Positions 17,352 through 24,566 of a stretch of DNA of 55,706 bases are shown piece after piece (positions within the stretch are counted from its first letter, which is position 1; each line of letters starts with the position of its first letter). The DNA is from Desmonostoc muscorum FACHB-395. Its GTDB lineage: Bacteria > Cyanobacteriota > Cyanobacteriia > Cyanobacteriales > Nostocaceae. The DNA lies in the NCBI RefSeq assembly GCF_014698035.1, contig NZ_JACJSF010000051.1, positions 1-55,706 on the forward strand, given 5' to 3'. Position numbers and translations under genes: made by a program. The notes under the pieces were generated by a model, which was given only the letters and a program-made list of their open reading frames with translations, searched no databases and had not been told where the DNA came from.

Positions 17352-17429
17352 GTTGCTGCGCCCCGATCGCGGAAGCTTACATAACTCTGCATAAGTTATA
17401 TCCAATGCTTCTACAACTTGCGCGGTGAC
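17352..17429 (+). ncRNA. Minimal Y-like RNA in the rsr 5' leader
   Basis: A 78-nt element with a terminal stem GTTGCTGCGC (17352-17361) paired to GCGCGGTGAC (17420-17429), ten pairs including four G-U. The family internal loop follows (CCCGATC on the 5' side, ACTT on the 3' side), then AAGC (17373-17376) with GCTT (17407-17410) and the conserved CTTACATA. Instead of a tRNA cargo there is a plain ATAACT/AGTTAT hairpin. It ends 60 bases before the rsr start codon, so it could be a separate small RNA, or a Ro-binding site in the rsr mRNA giving autoregulation. Confidence 0.65.
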
Positions 17430-17454
17430 TTGATCGCCCCGCGTGCAACATCTG

Positions 17455-17482
17455 CCTCCTCATTCATCACAAATAGAGGAGG
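17455..17482 (+). promoter_or_regulatory. Hairpin sequestering the rsr ribosome-binding site
   Basis: CCTCCTC (17455-17461) is the exact complement of GAGGAGG (17476-17482), which is the ribosome-binding site of rsr (six bases from the ATG at 17489). The 14-base loop would leave a 7-8 bp stem hiding the site, so translation would need this hairpin to open. Its position next to the minimal Y-like RNA suggests a switch controlled by Ro or by Y RNA; that part is inference. Confidence 0.6.
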
Positions 17483-17488
17483 TTCATA

Positions 17489-18922
17489 ATGAAAACCGCA
17501 GAACGCGATCTGCGTTTGGAAATGCTCAACAGTTTGCTGACAACTCCTCACCGCAAGCTTGAGCAAGTCGCAGAAATTCATCAGTTGATTGTTGAACTCG
17601 ATCCCATCTTCTACGGACACTTGGCAGTCTGGTATCAGCGTCATGGTGATGTCCGCGACCATAAAGAAGTATTCCTAGCTCATTTACTAACCAGCAATTT
17701 AATTGAACACCGAGATGCTGGATTTATGATGCTGCAAGAGTTTCCACCCTATCAGGTGGCTCGTGTGGTGGACTTCATGAAGCAGCAGCAGAATAAACTG
17801 CCTCGTTCCGCCCGGACTGCGGTACGACGTTACTTGAAGACACGGGAGAGCAATCCGGCTCTGTTTGATCGCGCTGCTTTGCGAGGTCGTAAAGCAATGA
17901 AGCACTTGTATGCTTCGCTGCACATCAAGCCAAATGAGCGGGCAAATGCGATTCTGTTTTGCGATAGTCCTCCAGAGGGTTCCTTAGCAAATGTGCTGAA
18001 GCAGCTGGCTAAGGCAACAAATGCCGTAGAACAGGCACGGCTGATTGTGGAGTTCAAAATTCCATACACGATCGCAATTGGTGCGATCAAGCAACTTACA
18101 CCAGTTGTATTGGTGGCGTTAATCAACAGCATGACTCCTCAAGAGGCGATCAACAACCTCAAGTCTCTCCAGACGAGAGGTGCAATGGATCACCCACAAG
18201 TCAAGAAGCTGATTGATTCCAAGCTAGAAGCAGCGTCTAAGAGTACGCGTGTCTCAGCATTCAAAGCACAGATTGCCGCAGACGCAGGAGATTTTGACGC
18301 AGACACCGTTGCCCAACTGGAAAAGGTGACAAACGAACAGGTGAAACGGCGTGGTGCGATCGCTCGTCCAACTGCTTTATTGGTGGATAAGTCTGGTTCA
18401 ATGGAAAATGCGATCGCGATCGGTAAGCAACTCGCTGCCCTAATCTCTGGTATCACAAAGGCAGAACTATTTGTCTACGCCTTCGACACCATTCCTTATG
18501 CTGTTACGGCAAAAGGCAAGGAGTTGAGTGACTGGGAGCGTGCCTTTCAGCACATCAAGGCAGGCGGTAGCACTAGCATCGGCTGTGCATTGGAAGCAAT
18601 GCGGCGGAAAAAGCAGGTGGTTGACCAGATTATTGTGGTAACGGATGAGGGCGAAAATGCTGCTCCTTACTTCGGTGAAGTCTACAAGAACTACTGCCGG
18701 GAGTTGGCGATAATGCCCAATGTGGTGATTGTCCGTGTAGGTACTCATTACAACTGGGTGGAGACTCAACTGAAGCAGCAGCAAGCACCTGTAGATACGT
18801 TCACTTTCGCGGGTGACTACTACAGTTTGCCGAACATCGTCCCACTCCTAACGCGCCCCTCTCGTCTCGATTTGCTAATGGAGATTCTGGACATACCATT
18901 GCCTGTGCGAGATGATAAATAG
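17489..18922 (+). CDS. rsr: Ro60 orthologue, TROVE plus vWA domain protein
   Basis: A 477-residue protein with an N-terminal helical-repeat TROVE domain (about residues 1-290) and a C-terminal von Willebrand A domain. The MIDAS motif is D300-K-S-G-S, with GGSTSIG and VVTDEGEN following. Ro60 proteins are rings: misfolded RNA ends enter the central cavity and Y RNA binds the outer surface. Bacterial Ro, with Y RNA and polynucleotide phosphorylase, acts in RNA decay, rRNA maturation and stress survival. The length is normal for a bacterial Ro. The gene has a strong ribosome-binding site (AGGAGG) that a leader hairpin can mask. It is surrounded on the same strand by Y-like RNAs, which independently supports the identification. 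Confidence 0.93.
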   Translation: MKTAERDLRLEMLNSLLTTPHRKLEQVAEIHQLIVELDPIFYGHLAVWYQRHGDVRDHKEVFLAHLLTSNLIEHRDAGFMMLQEFPPYQVARVVDFMKQQQNKLPRSARTAVRRYLKTRESNPALFDRAALRGRKAMKHLYASLHIKPNERANAILFCDSPPEGSLANVLKQLAKATNAVEQARLIVEFKIPYTIAIGAIKQLTPVVLVALINSMTPQEAINNLKSLQTRGAMDHPQVKKLIDSKLEAASKSTRVSAFKAQIAADAGDFDADTVAQLEKVTNEQVKRRGAIARPTALLVDKSGSMENAIAIGKQLAALISGITKAELFVYAFDTIPYAVTAKGKELSDWERAFQHIKAGGSTSIGCALEAMRRKKQVVDQIIVVTDEGENAAPYFGEVYKNYCRELAIMPNVVIVRVGTHYNWVETQLKQQQAPVDTFTFAGDYYSLPNIVPLLTRPSRLDLLMEILDIPLPVRDDK

Positions 18923-18927
18923 ACTCT

Positions 18928-18965
18928 ATCAGGGTGCGTCATAGTTATTTATAACGCATCCTGAT
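18928..18965 (+). terminator. Strong hairpin after rsr
   Basis: ATCAGGGTGCGT (18928-18939) pairs with ACGCATCCTGAT (18954-18965), 12 bp with one G-U and a 14-base loop, six bases after the rsr stop. It is not followed by a clean U-run, so it may be a partial terminator or an RNA-stabilising or processing hairpin inside the operon. Confidence 0.45.
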
Positions 18966-18995
18966 AAAGATATTAAAACTAAGCTTTGAGACAAT

Positions 18996-19274
18996 ATGTC
19001 AGAAAATACTAGCTTCGCTTTTGTAGCTAATCTACTCGATGTCAACTGCAATCTACCTTTTAAAGTTATTGAAGATTGCTACTTTCAAAAAGCTGATTCT
19101 ATCCAAATTGACCAGATTAGAAAATCTTTGTTAGACTCAGGATATTTTTATGAACTTTCTAGATTTAATTTATCTCCTTATGAATTAGTGTATGTTGAAG
19201 ATTTGAATACACCCAACAAAAAAAATATAAAAGTCAGCAGCTTGAACCACAAAATTGGAGATATTATATACTAA
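18996..19274 (+). CDS. N-terminal part of a frameshifted HEPN-like protein
   Basis: Ninety-two residues beginning MSENTSFAFVANLLDVNC, with no recognised motif. The reading frame stops at 19274 in a TATTATATACTAAC stretch. The -1 frame is open through the same point and continues directly into the ORF called at 19394, giving a plausible join (GDII, then ILTFKGNNSIIHDLARIANLAKIELEF). I therefore read this as the first third of a gene of about 320 codons broken by a one-base change. An A8 run at 19218-19225 is another possible slip site. This section is AT-richer than its neighbours, hinting at different ancestry. Confidence 0.55.
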   Translation: MSENTSFAFVANLLDVNCNLPFKVIEDCYFQKADSIQIDQIRKSLLDSGYFYELSRFNLSPYELVYVEDLNTPNKKNIKVSSLNHKIGDIIY

Positions 19275-19393
19275 CTTTTAAGGGGAATAATTCTATAATT
19301 CATGATTTAGCACGGATAGCAAATTTAGCAAAAATAGAGCTAGAATTCGGATTACAGTTTATATATCATGAACAATTAGAAGGGTTTGGTATT

Positions 19394-19954
19394 TTGAAAA
19401 ATCCAACATATACTTTCAATTATTTTAATGCAATGAATAGTGGCTTATCTTTAACTCAATCTATTGATGATACAATTTTACAAGATATAGGATCAATATA
19501 TTTAGATTATAAGCAATTAGATGAGACTAAGTATCCAGACATAAAACAAGCTGTTAATATGCTAGACGAACTAAAGAATATTCCTCATAATTCTAAATTC
19601 AAGATTCTTGGACTATTTACTATTATTGAATTTTTAATTACACATAAGCCAATTGATACAGGAGACTCCATTACGCGACAAGTTACAAATAAAATCAATT
19701 TATTATCAAAGCGTTTTAGTAATCAATTGGATTACTCTCAGTTTTTTGTAAATACATCTGAAAGTGCAATTTGGAAAAAACTTTATGCTTATAGAAGTAA
19801 TATAGCACACGGTAGTCAACCAGATTTTGCAAAAGAGTTATTAGTGTTAAAAGATGATTCCACTGCCAAAAATTTTCTAAAATTAGTTGTAAAAATGCTT
19901 TTGCGACACTCTCTAATTGAACCTCAACTATACACTGATTTGAAAGAATGCTAA
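19394..19954 (+). CDS. C-terminal part of the same protein, Apea/HEPN-like
   Basis: The open frame extends upstream well before the nominal TTG start at 19394, back past 19202, and joins the preceding 92-residue ORF by a -1 shift. The C-terminal half contains KLYAYRSNIAHGSQ (about residues 135-148 of this piece), the RxxxxH-type signature of Apea/HEPN domains, which are often RNases or RNA-binding toxin and defence modules. Placement beside Ro and tRNA/rRNA-like RNAs makes an RNA-directed role plausible. Whether it is a pseudogene, a programmed frameshift or a sequencing error cannot be decided from one sequence. Confidence 0.55.
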   Translation: MKNPTYTFNYFNAMNSGLSLTQSIDDTILQDIGSIYLDYKQLDETKYPDIKQAVNMLDELKNIPHNSKFKILGLFTIIEFLITHKPIDTGDSITRQVTNKINLLSKRFSNQLDYSQFFVNTSESAIWKKLYAYRSNIAHGSQPDFAKELLVLKDDSTAKNFLKLVVKMLLRHSLIEPQLYTDLKEC

Positions 19955-20125
19955 ATGAATATTATTGGCAGATCAAACTTGAAACCCTTGAACCCTAGCT
20001 GACTGATAAAGATTCTATCTCAATTTCCTTTATGGCAATGACAACCGCGATCGCTTTTCCATGTATTTTGTAATATATTGTATTATATTAATATCCTGCG
20101 TGCCCCAACTCGTAGAGCCTACATA

Positions 20126-20141
20126 CTAGTACGAGAGGAAC
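20126..20141 (+). other. Sarcin-ricin loop mimic within the Y-like RNA
   Basis: CTAGTACGAGAGGAAC contains the universal SRL core: the AGUA of the bulged-G motif, the C-GAGA-G tetraloop and GGA on the 3' side. It has A where E. coli 23S has C2666, a substitution I recall as the eukaryotic form. A short UAC/GUA closing stem flanks it (20124-20126, 20143-20145, with one unpaired G). The same tract is complementary to GTTCCTCT at 20253-20260. Confidence 0.8.
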
Positions 20142-20191
20142 GGTAACACTGCCAAATGCAGTGGGCGTGTGTGAACGGGGAGTGCGAAGAA

Positions 20192-20248
20192 CCTGGGAGG
20201 TAGGCTTAAAAGTAGCCATCCTTGAAAGAGTGTATAACAACTCACCAG
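20192..20248 (+). other. GTPase-associated-centre (helices 42-44) mimic within the Y-like RNA
   Basis: Reads as a close relative of the 58-nt L11/thiostrepton-binding domain of 23S rRNA: a closing stem CCTGG/CCAG, hairpin GGCTTAAAAGTAGCC (E. coli GGCTTAGAAGCAGCC, keeping A1067), CATCCTTGAAAGAG, then GTGTATAACAACTCAC (bacterial GTGCGTAATAGCTCAC). The C1092-G1099 pair has become U-A, a compensatory change; A1095 and A1096 are kept. Confidence 0.8.
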
Positions 20249-20392
20249 CGGAGTTCCTCTAGTAATTGAGAACACGCAATGCTCCACCAACTTGCACGCA
20301 GAATTATATTAATTCGTAATTAAGAAAGTGAGATTTCATCACGGTTTCTAGGGTTGCATTGGTAGCCTTATTTTTGAAAATTGGTATTAGTT

Positions 20393-21223
20393 ATGACTAA
20401 CATATTTAAGCTAATCAACCAAATTGCGATCGCAGAAGCGCAATTACATACCACCCAATTCCTTGCACCCTGTATCAAAGGTGGACTAGTTCGCACAAGG
20501 GTAGACGGGATGGTTTACACCTTCACGCCAAAGCCTAGTAAATTTGAAGGTTGGGGCATCTTTCAGCCTGTGAATGAGAAAACAGCAACGGTTGTAGAAG
20601 AAGCAGACTTACCCCAAATTGTGGAATATTTGCAACATTTTCCCCAAATACGGTTGCGGTTAGCACACCAACTGCAAAAACAAACTTGGTTAGCATACCC
20701 GGTTAATGAAGTAGATATGCGTCAACGGTTGAAGGTAGTTAAGCCGATCGCAGTCCACTTAGTTACCGAGGGCGCTACTTTTGAGCAAATCATTGCCCGA
20801 TGGAATGGACATTCATGCTGGTTTGAGGAAGTAGATCGCCGTACCGATCCGGCAATTTCTGAAACTCTGCAATCTGCTGTTAAGCAACTCATTCCTGCTG
20901 AGGAATTACAGTTTAAAGGCATTACTCCAGAAATCCTCACAGTGTATGAATTAGCAACTTGGCGCATTGAGGGATTTACTCAACCTCAACAGGATGAAAA
21001 GCGATTGAGAAAGGCTTTGCAAATGGGCGGTGGTACCTTAAATCAATTCCACGATCGCAGCGATTACTGGACAGTCGATTGGACAACTGCTGATGGTATT
21101 CGCCATAGTAGTGCGATCGCAAAAACTGATTTGACTGTTGTTAGTTCTGGTATTTGTCTGAGTGGACGCGATCGCGATTTTGATTTGCAATCCTTAGTAG
21201 GTGTGATGGAACAACAAGAGTAG
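20393..21223 (+). CDS. Unrecognised protein co-encoded with the ThiF/E1-like protein
   Basis: A soluble 276-residue protein that I cannot assign. It has no signal peptide or membrane helix; scattered Trp and Tyr residues and Arg/Lys stretches are unremarkable, and I see no catalytic triad. The preferred start is the ATG at 20393; the frame opens four codons earlier at a TTG. Its stop codon lies 8 bases before the ATG of the ThiF-like gene, so the two are almost certainly co-translated. This pairing suggests a partner or substrate of the E1-like enzyme. It follows the rRNA-mimic RNA by 91 bases. Confidence 0.72.
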   Translation: MTNIFKLINQIAIAEAQLHTTQFLAPCIKGGLVRTRVDGMVYTFTPKPSKFEGWGIFQPVNEKTATVVEEADLPQIVEYLQHFPQIRLRLAHQLQKQTWLAYPVNEVDMRQRLKVVKPIAVHLVTEGATFEQIIARWNGHSCWFEEVDRRTDPAISETLQSAVKQLIPAEELQFKGITPEILTVYELATWRIEGFTQPQQDEKRLRKALQMGGGTLNQFHDRSDYWTVDWTTADGIRHSSAIAKTDLTVVSSGICLSGRDRDFDLQSLVGVMEQQE

Positions 21224-21231
21224 TGAGAACA

Positions 21232-21870
21232 ATGAGTATCTTTTTTCACGAACAGCTTTACCGCACCAATGCTGTGATGGCAAAGTTGAAAAACTATCCT
21301 ATAACTATTTGTGGCGCTGGAGCATTAGGAGCTAATATTGCTGAAAATTTAGCTCGGTCTGGTTTTGATAAACTTACAGTGATAGATCGCGATCGCATTG
21401 AGGAATGCAATCTTTCAACTCAGCCTTACTACCGTTCTGATGTGGGAGCGTTCAAAGCGAAAATTTTGGCGAACAATTTATATCGAGCAATTGGCACTAA
21501 AGTTGATGCTAGAACAAAGGAGTTGACATCAGCAAATACAACCCAACTACTCAAAGACAGCCAGTTAATTGTCGATGTCTTTGATAATAGTGTGGCACGT
21601 CAAGCAGTGAAAAATTATGCTAAACAATTAAGCATTCCTTGTCTTCATGCTGGGCTATCAGCTGATTATGCAGAAGTGATTTGGAATGACGTTTATCGTG
21701 TTCCTTCCGAGGTTAATGATGATGTCTGTGATTATCCGTTGGCACGAAACCTGGTGATGTTAACCGTTGCAGTGGCGTGTGAAGCGATCGTTTCATTCAT
21801 TGCCACAGCAGAACAGCGTAACTTTAGCATTACCCAGAAGGATCTGACTGTTCAATCTCTGTTTTTGTAG
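21232..21870 (+). CDS. ThiF/E1-like adenylyltransferase
   Basis: A 212-residue protein with a Rossmann nucleotide-binding motif ICGAGALGANIAENLARSG near residues 22-40, VIDRDRIEECNLSTQ near 47-61 and YYRSDVGAFKA, together the ATP-binding and Arg/Lys signature of the ThiF/MoeB/UBA1 family. These enzymes adenylate the C-terminal Gly of a beta-grasp protein. I see no zinc CxxC pairs and no clear catalytic Cys loop, so it may adenylate without thioester transfer. A candidate partner is the 66-residue protein at 15823-16023. The start is taken at the ATG 21232; the frame opens three codons earlier at a GTG overlapping the upstream stop. It is the last gene of the Ro island. Confidence 0.85.
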   Translation: MSIFFHEQLYRTNAVMAKLKNYPITICGAGALGANIAENLARSGFDKLTVIDRDRIEECNLSTQPYYRSDVGAFKAKILANNLYRAIGTKVDARTKELTSANTTQLLKDSQLIVDVFDNSVARQAVKNYAKQLSIPCLHAGLSADYAEVIWNDVYRVPSEVNDDVCDYPLARNLVMLTVAVACEAIVSFIATAEQRNFSITQKDLTVQSLFL

Positions 21871-21976
21871 ATTGCATAGACGCTCTTAGCACCTTGTTGC
21901 AGGCATCGCCCATCAGGATTTACCAAACTCTGCGGGTTGAAGTAAAGAGCCAATAACAAGATATTCGGCTTACGAA

Positions 21977-22975
21977 TTAACTAGCTAGATAGCTGTGTAT
22001 CTTATCCTTATGTCTTCTTAGACTACCCAAAGCTTGTTGCTCTATCTGTCGCACTCGTTCTCGACTAATACCCATCCGTTGACCAATCTCTGCTAAAGAA
22101 AGTTCATTTCCATCTGTTAAACCAAAACGGAAAGTTAATATTTGTCGCTGCTGGGGATTTAATTTTGACAATAAATTTTGAATATTTTGTTGGAGAAACT
22201 TATGGTCAGCGTATAATTCTGGGGAAAGTCCATTATCCTCCAACATATCTTGTAATTCTATATCTTTGTCTGAGCCAACTCGTAATTCTAGAGAGACAGG
22301 TTGACGTGCTAAAAGTAAATAATCTCGAATTTGTTTTGGATCTAAAGATAGTTCTTCGGCGATATCAGTTGCGGTAGGAGTACGACCTAATTTTTGAGTT
22401 AGTTCACGTTGAATCCGCTTGATTTTGTTCAGCTTTTCTGTAATATGAATAGGCAAGCGGATAGTACGTCCTTGTTCGGCGATCGCTCGTGTAATTGCCT
22501 GGCGAATCCACCAATAGCCATAAGTTGAAAACTTGTACCCTTTAGTTGGGTCAAATTTCTCAACTCCTCGCTCTAAGCCTAAACTTCCTTCTTGAATTAA
22601 ATCGAGAAAATCTAGGTTATGTCTTTGATATTTCTTAGCAATAGATACTACAAGTCGCAGGTTAGCCTGAATCATTTTCTGCTTGGCTTCTTGCCCTTGA
22701 TGTAGCTGTTGTAGCAGTGATTTTTCACCAATATTTATATTTTCAACCCACTCTTGTTGTGTTGGTTGACGTTTTAATTGAATAGCTAATTTTTCTTTTG
22801 TAGCTAGTAAAGCCATCATTTTTTGAACTTGCTTGGCGAAATTAATCTCCTGCTCATGAGTTAATAAAGGTATCCGTCCAATCTCGCGAAGATAAGCACG
22901 CACTGTATCAGCAGTATATAAAAGCTTCTCCTTTTTATTACTTTCTTCTAGATACTGATGAGATAGATTATTCAT
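21977..22975 (-). CDS. RNA polymerase sigma factor, group 2 (RpoD-like)
   Basis: A 332-residue sigma-70-family protein with region 1.2 (TADTVRAYLREIGRIPLLT), region 2 (NLRLVVSIAKKYQ, LDLIQEGSLGLERGVEKFDP, the -10-binding YKFSTYGYWWIRQAITRAI), region 3 (LPIHITEKLNKI) and region 4 with helix-turn-helix (LAEIGQRMGISRERVRQIEQQAL). It lacks the long N-terminal extension of the principal factor SigA, so it is a group 2 alternative sigma, in cyanobacteria usually tied to carbon, nitrogen or light stress. The frame is open to 23044, but the conserved part starts after the Met at 22975, which I prefer. Confidence 0.9.
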   Translation of the reverse strand: MNNLSHQYLEESNKKEKLLYTADTVRAYLREIGRIPLLTHEQEINFAKQVQKMMALLATKEKLAIQLKRQPTQQEWVENINIGEKSLLQQLHQGQEAKQKMIQANLRLVVSIAKKYQRHNLDFLDLIQEGSLGLERGVEKFDPTKGYKFSTYGYWWIRQAITRAIAEQGRTIRLPIHITEKLNKIKRIQRELTQKLGRTPTATDIAEELSLDPKQIRDYLLLARQPVSLELRVGSDKDIELQDMLEDNGLSPELYADHKFLQQNIQNLLSKLNPQQRQILTFRFGLTDGNELSLAEIGQRMGISRERVRQIEQQALGSLRRHKDKIHSYLAS

Positions 22976-23429
22976 AGTTATTTGAACCTTCAAAAATATT
23001 TGTTGGTTTAGAGGATGTTTTAAAAGTCCTCTTGGTAGTAGCAAAACGTTTTGTATTCCCCTAAATCCACGCTACTTGCTTCGCTTTTGTCCTAATTTTA
23101 CTTTTTACTCAGCACTCAGTACTGAGTAACTTAAAAATCAATAAATTTGAAATATTTTTTAGTTGTTGCTATGGGTCGTTATTTTGTTAAAAGCAATATT
23201 TTCTAAGTTAATAGCTTGATGTTACAGGAGCTTGTCAAAGAATTGAAAAAGTTATGTCTATCCAGATTCTAGTCCGTTCTAAAGCAGAGCAATACCTCTG
23301 GAACTGCTTCTACAATGACTTTTGCAGCACTGGAGACAATGGATTATGGTTTGATTTCACTATTTGCGATCGCAGGGTAACTGACTTGTTTTTATACCTT
23401 AAAAGACTGCGATCGCTTTTGACTAATCC
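22976..23429. other. Intergenic region upstream of the sigma factor
   Basis: About 450 bases, AT-rich, with scattered HIP1-like words and no gene I can support. A plus-strand open frame at 23254-23526 overlaps a real gene on the other strand and looks spurious. It should hold the sigma-factor promoter. Confidence 0.45.
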
Positions 23430-23705
23430 TTACTCAGATTTTGACCTTTTCTTACGAAACAAACTAGTCATACTTAATCCAGTAACCAACAACCCTAATA
23501 ATCCTAGTCCGTTCAAAATCGGGTAGATTCCCTGTAAACCCAAGATTTCACCACGATGAATCGAAAGTAGTAGACTACGTGGAACTCCAATGTTAGCTGA
23601 CCACTCACCTACCAAGGTAGCTGCAATACCAGTTAACAATGTTACAGCAAGCGGTAAAGCCAAAATAATCGCCAGAGTCCGGTGGTATTTGCGAAATGAA
23701 CGCAT
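23430..23705 (-). CDS. Small two-helix membrane protein (PepSY-associated-TM-like)
   Basis: A 91-residue protein with two hydrophobic helices, about residues 11-32 (LAIILALPLAVTLLTGIAATL) and 62-80 (ILNGLGLLGLLVTGLSM), between basic ends. It starts MRSFRKYHRTLAIILALPL and has the SIHRGEILG segment between helices. This pattern is seen in PepSY-associated TM proteins of cyanobacteria, which contact metal or redox systems, but function is unknown. It is followed downstream, on the same strand, by the sigma-factor gene. Confidence 0.65.
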   Translation of the reverse strand: MRSFRKYHRTLAIILALPLAVTLLTGIAATLVGEWSANIGVPRSLLLSIHRGEILGLQGIYPILNGLGLLGLLVTGLSMTSLFRKKRSKSE

Positions 23706-23839
23706 TATCCAAAATCTCCAGTGGAAACTATCGCAGTTTGTAACTTGATAAGCTACAGAACTATTTGTCTCAAAGCCAGATATAAAGACTTTTTTTGGTG
23801 TCTCTTGTCTTTTAACTCCTGCTCTATGTTAGTTTTACC

Positions 23840-24262
23840 TCACTTAGAAACAGTGGCGATGTTTGTCTCAAGTGTTTGTAATCCTTTAAGAGATTTCGCT
23901 TTATCTTTTGCTTTTAGCGAACCCTTCACTTGGGTCGCAGCATCTTCGATGACATTATAGGTTTTTGAAGATTTAGTTTTGACACCATCTTCAACTTTAG
24001 ACCAAGAATTTTCAAACTTATTAAATTCCTGTTGAGCTTTGTCAAAGTTTCCGCCTTGCACCGCAGTTTTTGTATTTGTAACGACACCAGCCAAAGTATC
24101 AAAACCTCCCTGCGTGGCACTAGGGGTTTTAGATCCTGTTGTCGCCTTAGTGGTTTCTGTGGTAGCAGGAGTCTGGGTAGTGGATTTTTGATCGCTGTTG
24201 CATCCTACCAATGTCAGTAAGCTAATTGCAGTCACAGGGATGATGTAGATTAAGCGTTTCAT
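23840..24262 (-). CDS. Lipoprotein with helical periplasmic domain
   Basis: A 140-residue protein with an N-terminal lipoprotein signal (basic KR, hydrophobic core, lipobox LVGC, Cys near residue 21). A Thr/Ser/Pro-rich linker follows, then a helical domain (about residues 55-140) rich in Lys and Gln, resembling DUF4363-like cyanobacterial lipoproteins. It would be anchored in the periplasm. The start is the internal Met at 24262 (the frame opens at 24292) because AGAGGT lies just upstream and the signal peptide begins there. Confidence 0.75.
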   Translation of the reverse strand: MKRLIYIIPVTAISLLTLVGCNSDQKSTTQTPATTETTKATTGSKTPSATQGGFDTLAGVVTNTKTAVQGGNFDKAQQEFNKFENSWSKVEDGVKTKSSKTYNVIEDAATQVKGSLKAKDKAKSLKGLQTLETNIATVSK

Positions 24263-24566
24263 AAGACCTCTTGAATAATGATAAGTCGCCAAGTAATGAC
24301 GGTATCCGCTACTATATCAGCTAAAGTTGCTGGAGATGTAGGAAGATTCTATACAAGTTTTATTCCTGTAAATGCTAATATTTTTTATTGGTACAGTTGT
24401 ATCAAAGCTGTTTTTGTATATTAATTTGGAATTTATACCCAATTATTTTTGGTTGGGAAGTGAGGTGTGATTTGTTACTTTATTTCTGATTAAAAAAGAA
24501 TCTAGAATTCAAAATTAATTAGTGTGGGTTTTAAACTCACATATTTTTCTGCTACTCATACAGAAT

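Larger units (their letters stand above)
20096..20301 (+). ncRNA. Y-like RNA carrying 23S rRNA sarcin-ricin and GTPase-centre mimics
   Basis: A 206-nt member of the local Y family. Its terminal stem CTGCGTGC (20096-20103) pairs perfectly with GCACGCAG (20294-20301). The conserved loop is CCCAACTC / CAACTT, with AGC/GCT and CTACATAC as in its relatives. The cargo holds a sarcin-ricin loop sequence (20126-20141) and a 57-nt copy of the L11-binding GTPase-associated centre (20192-20248). Other helices are CACTGC/GCAGTG (20147-20163 region), GCGTGT/ACACGC (20165-20170, 20271-20276) and AGCCTAC/GTAGGCT (20116-20122, 20200-20206). The last of these competes with the GTPase-centre hairpin. It lies between the HEPN-like gene and a 276-residue gene. 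Both rRNA elements are contacted by EF-Tu and EF-G on the ribosome. Confidence 0.78.

Noticed and set aside
20096..20301. Decayed fragment of a 23S rRNA gene
   Set aside because: The SRL and GTPase centre are far apart and in the opposite order in 23S. Here they sit in a perfectly paired Y stem, and the GTPase-centre copy shows a compensatory base-pair change.
20096..20301. Group I or group II intron
   Set aside because: I found no domain V-type hairpin or P3-P8/P7 core, and there is no split host gene around it.
23254..23526. 90-codon plus-strand open frame
   Set aside because: It overlaps a well-supported minus-strand membrane protein and has no recognisable protein features.
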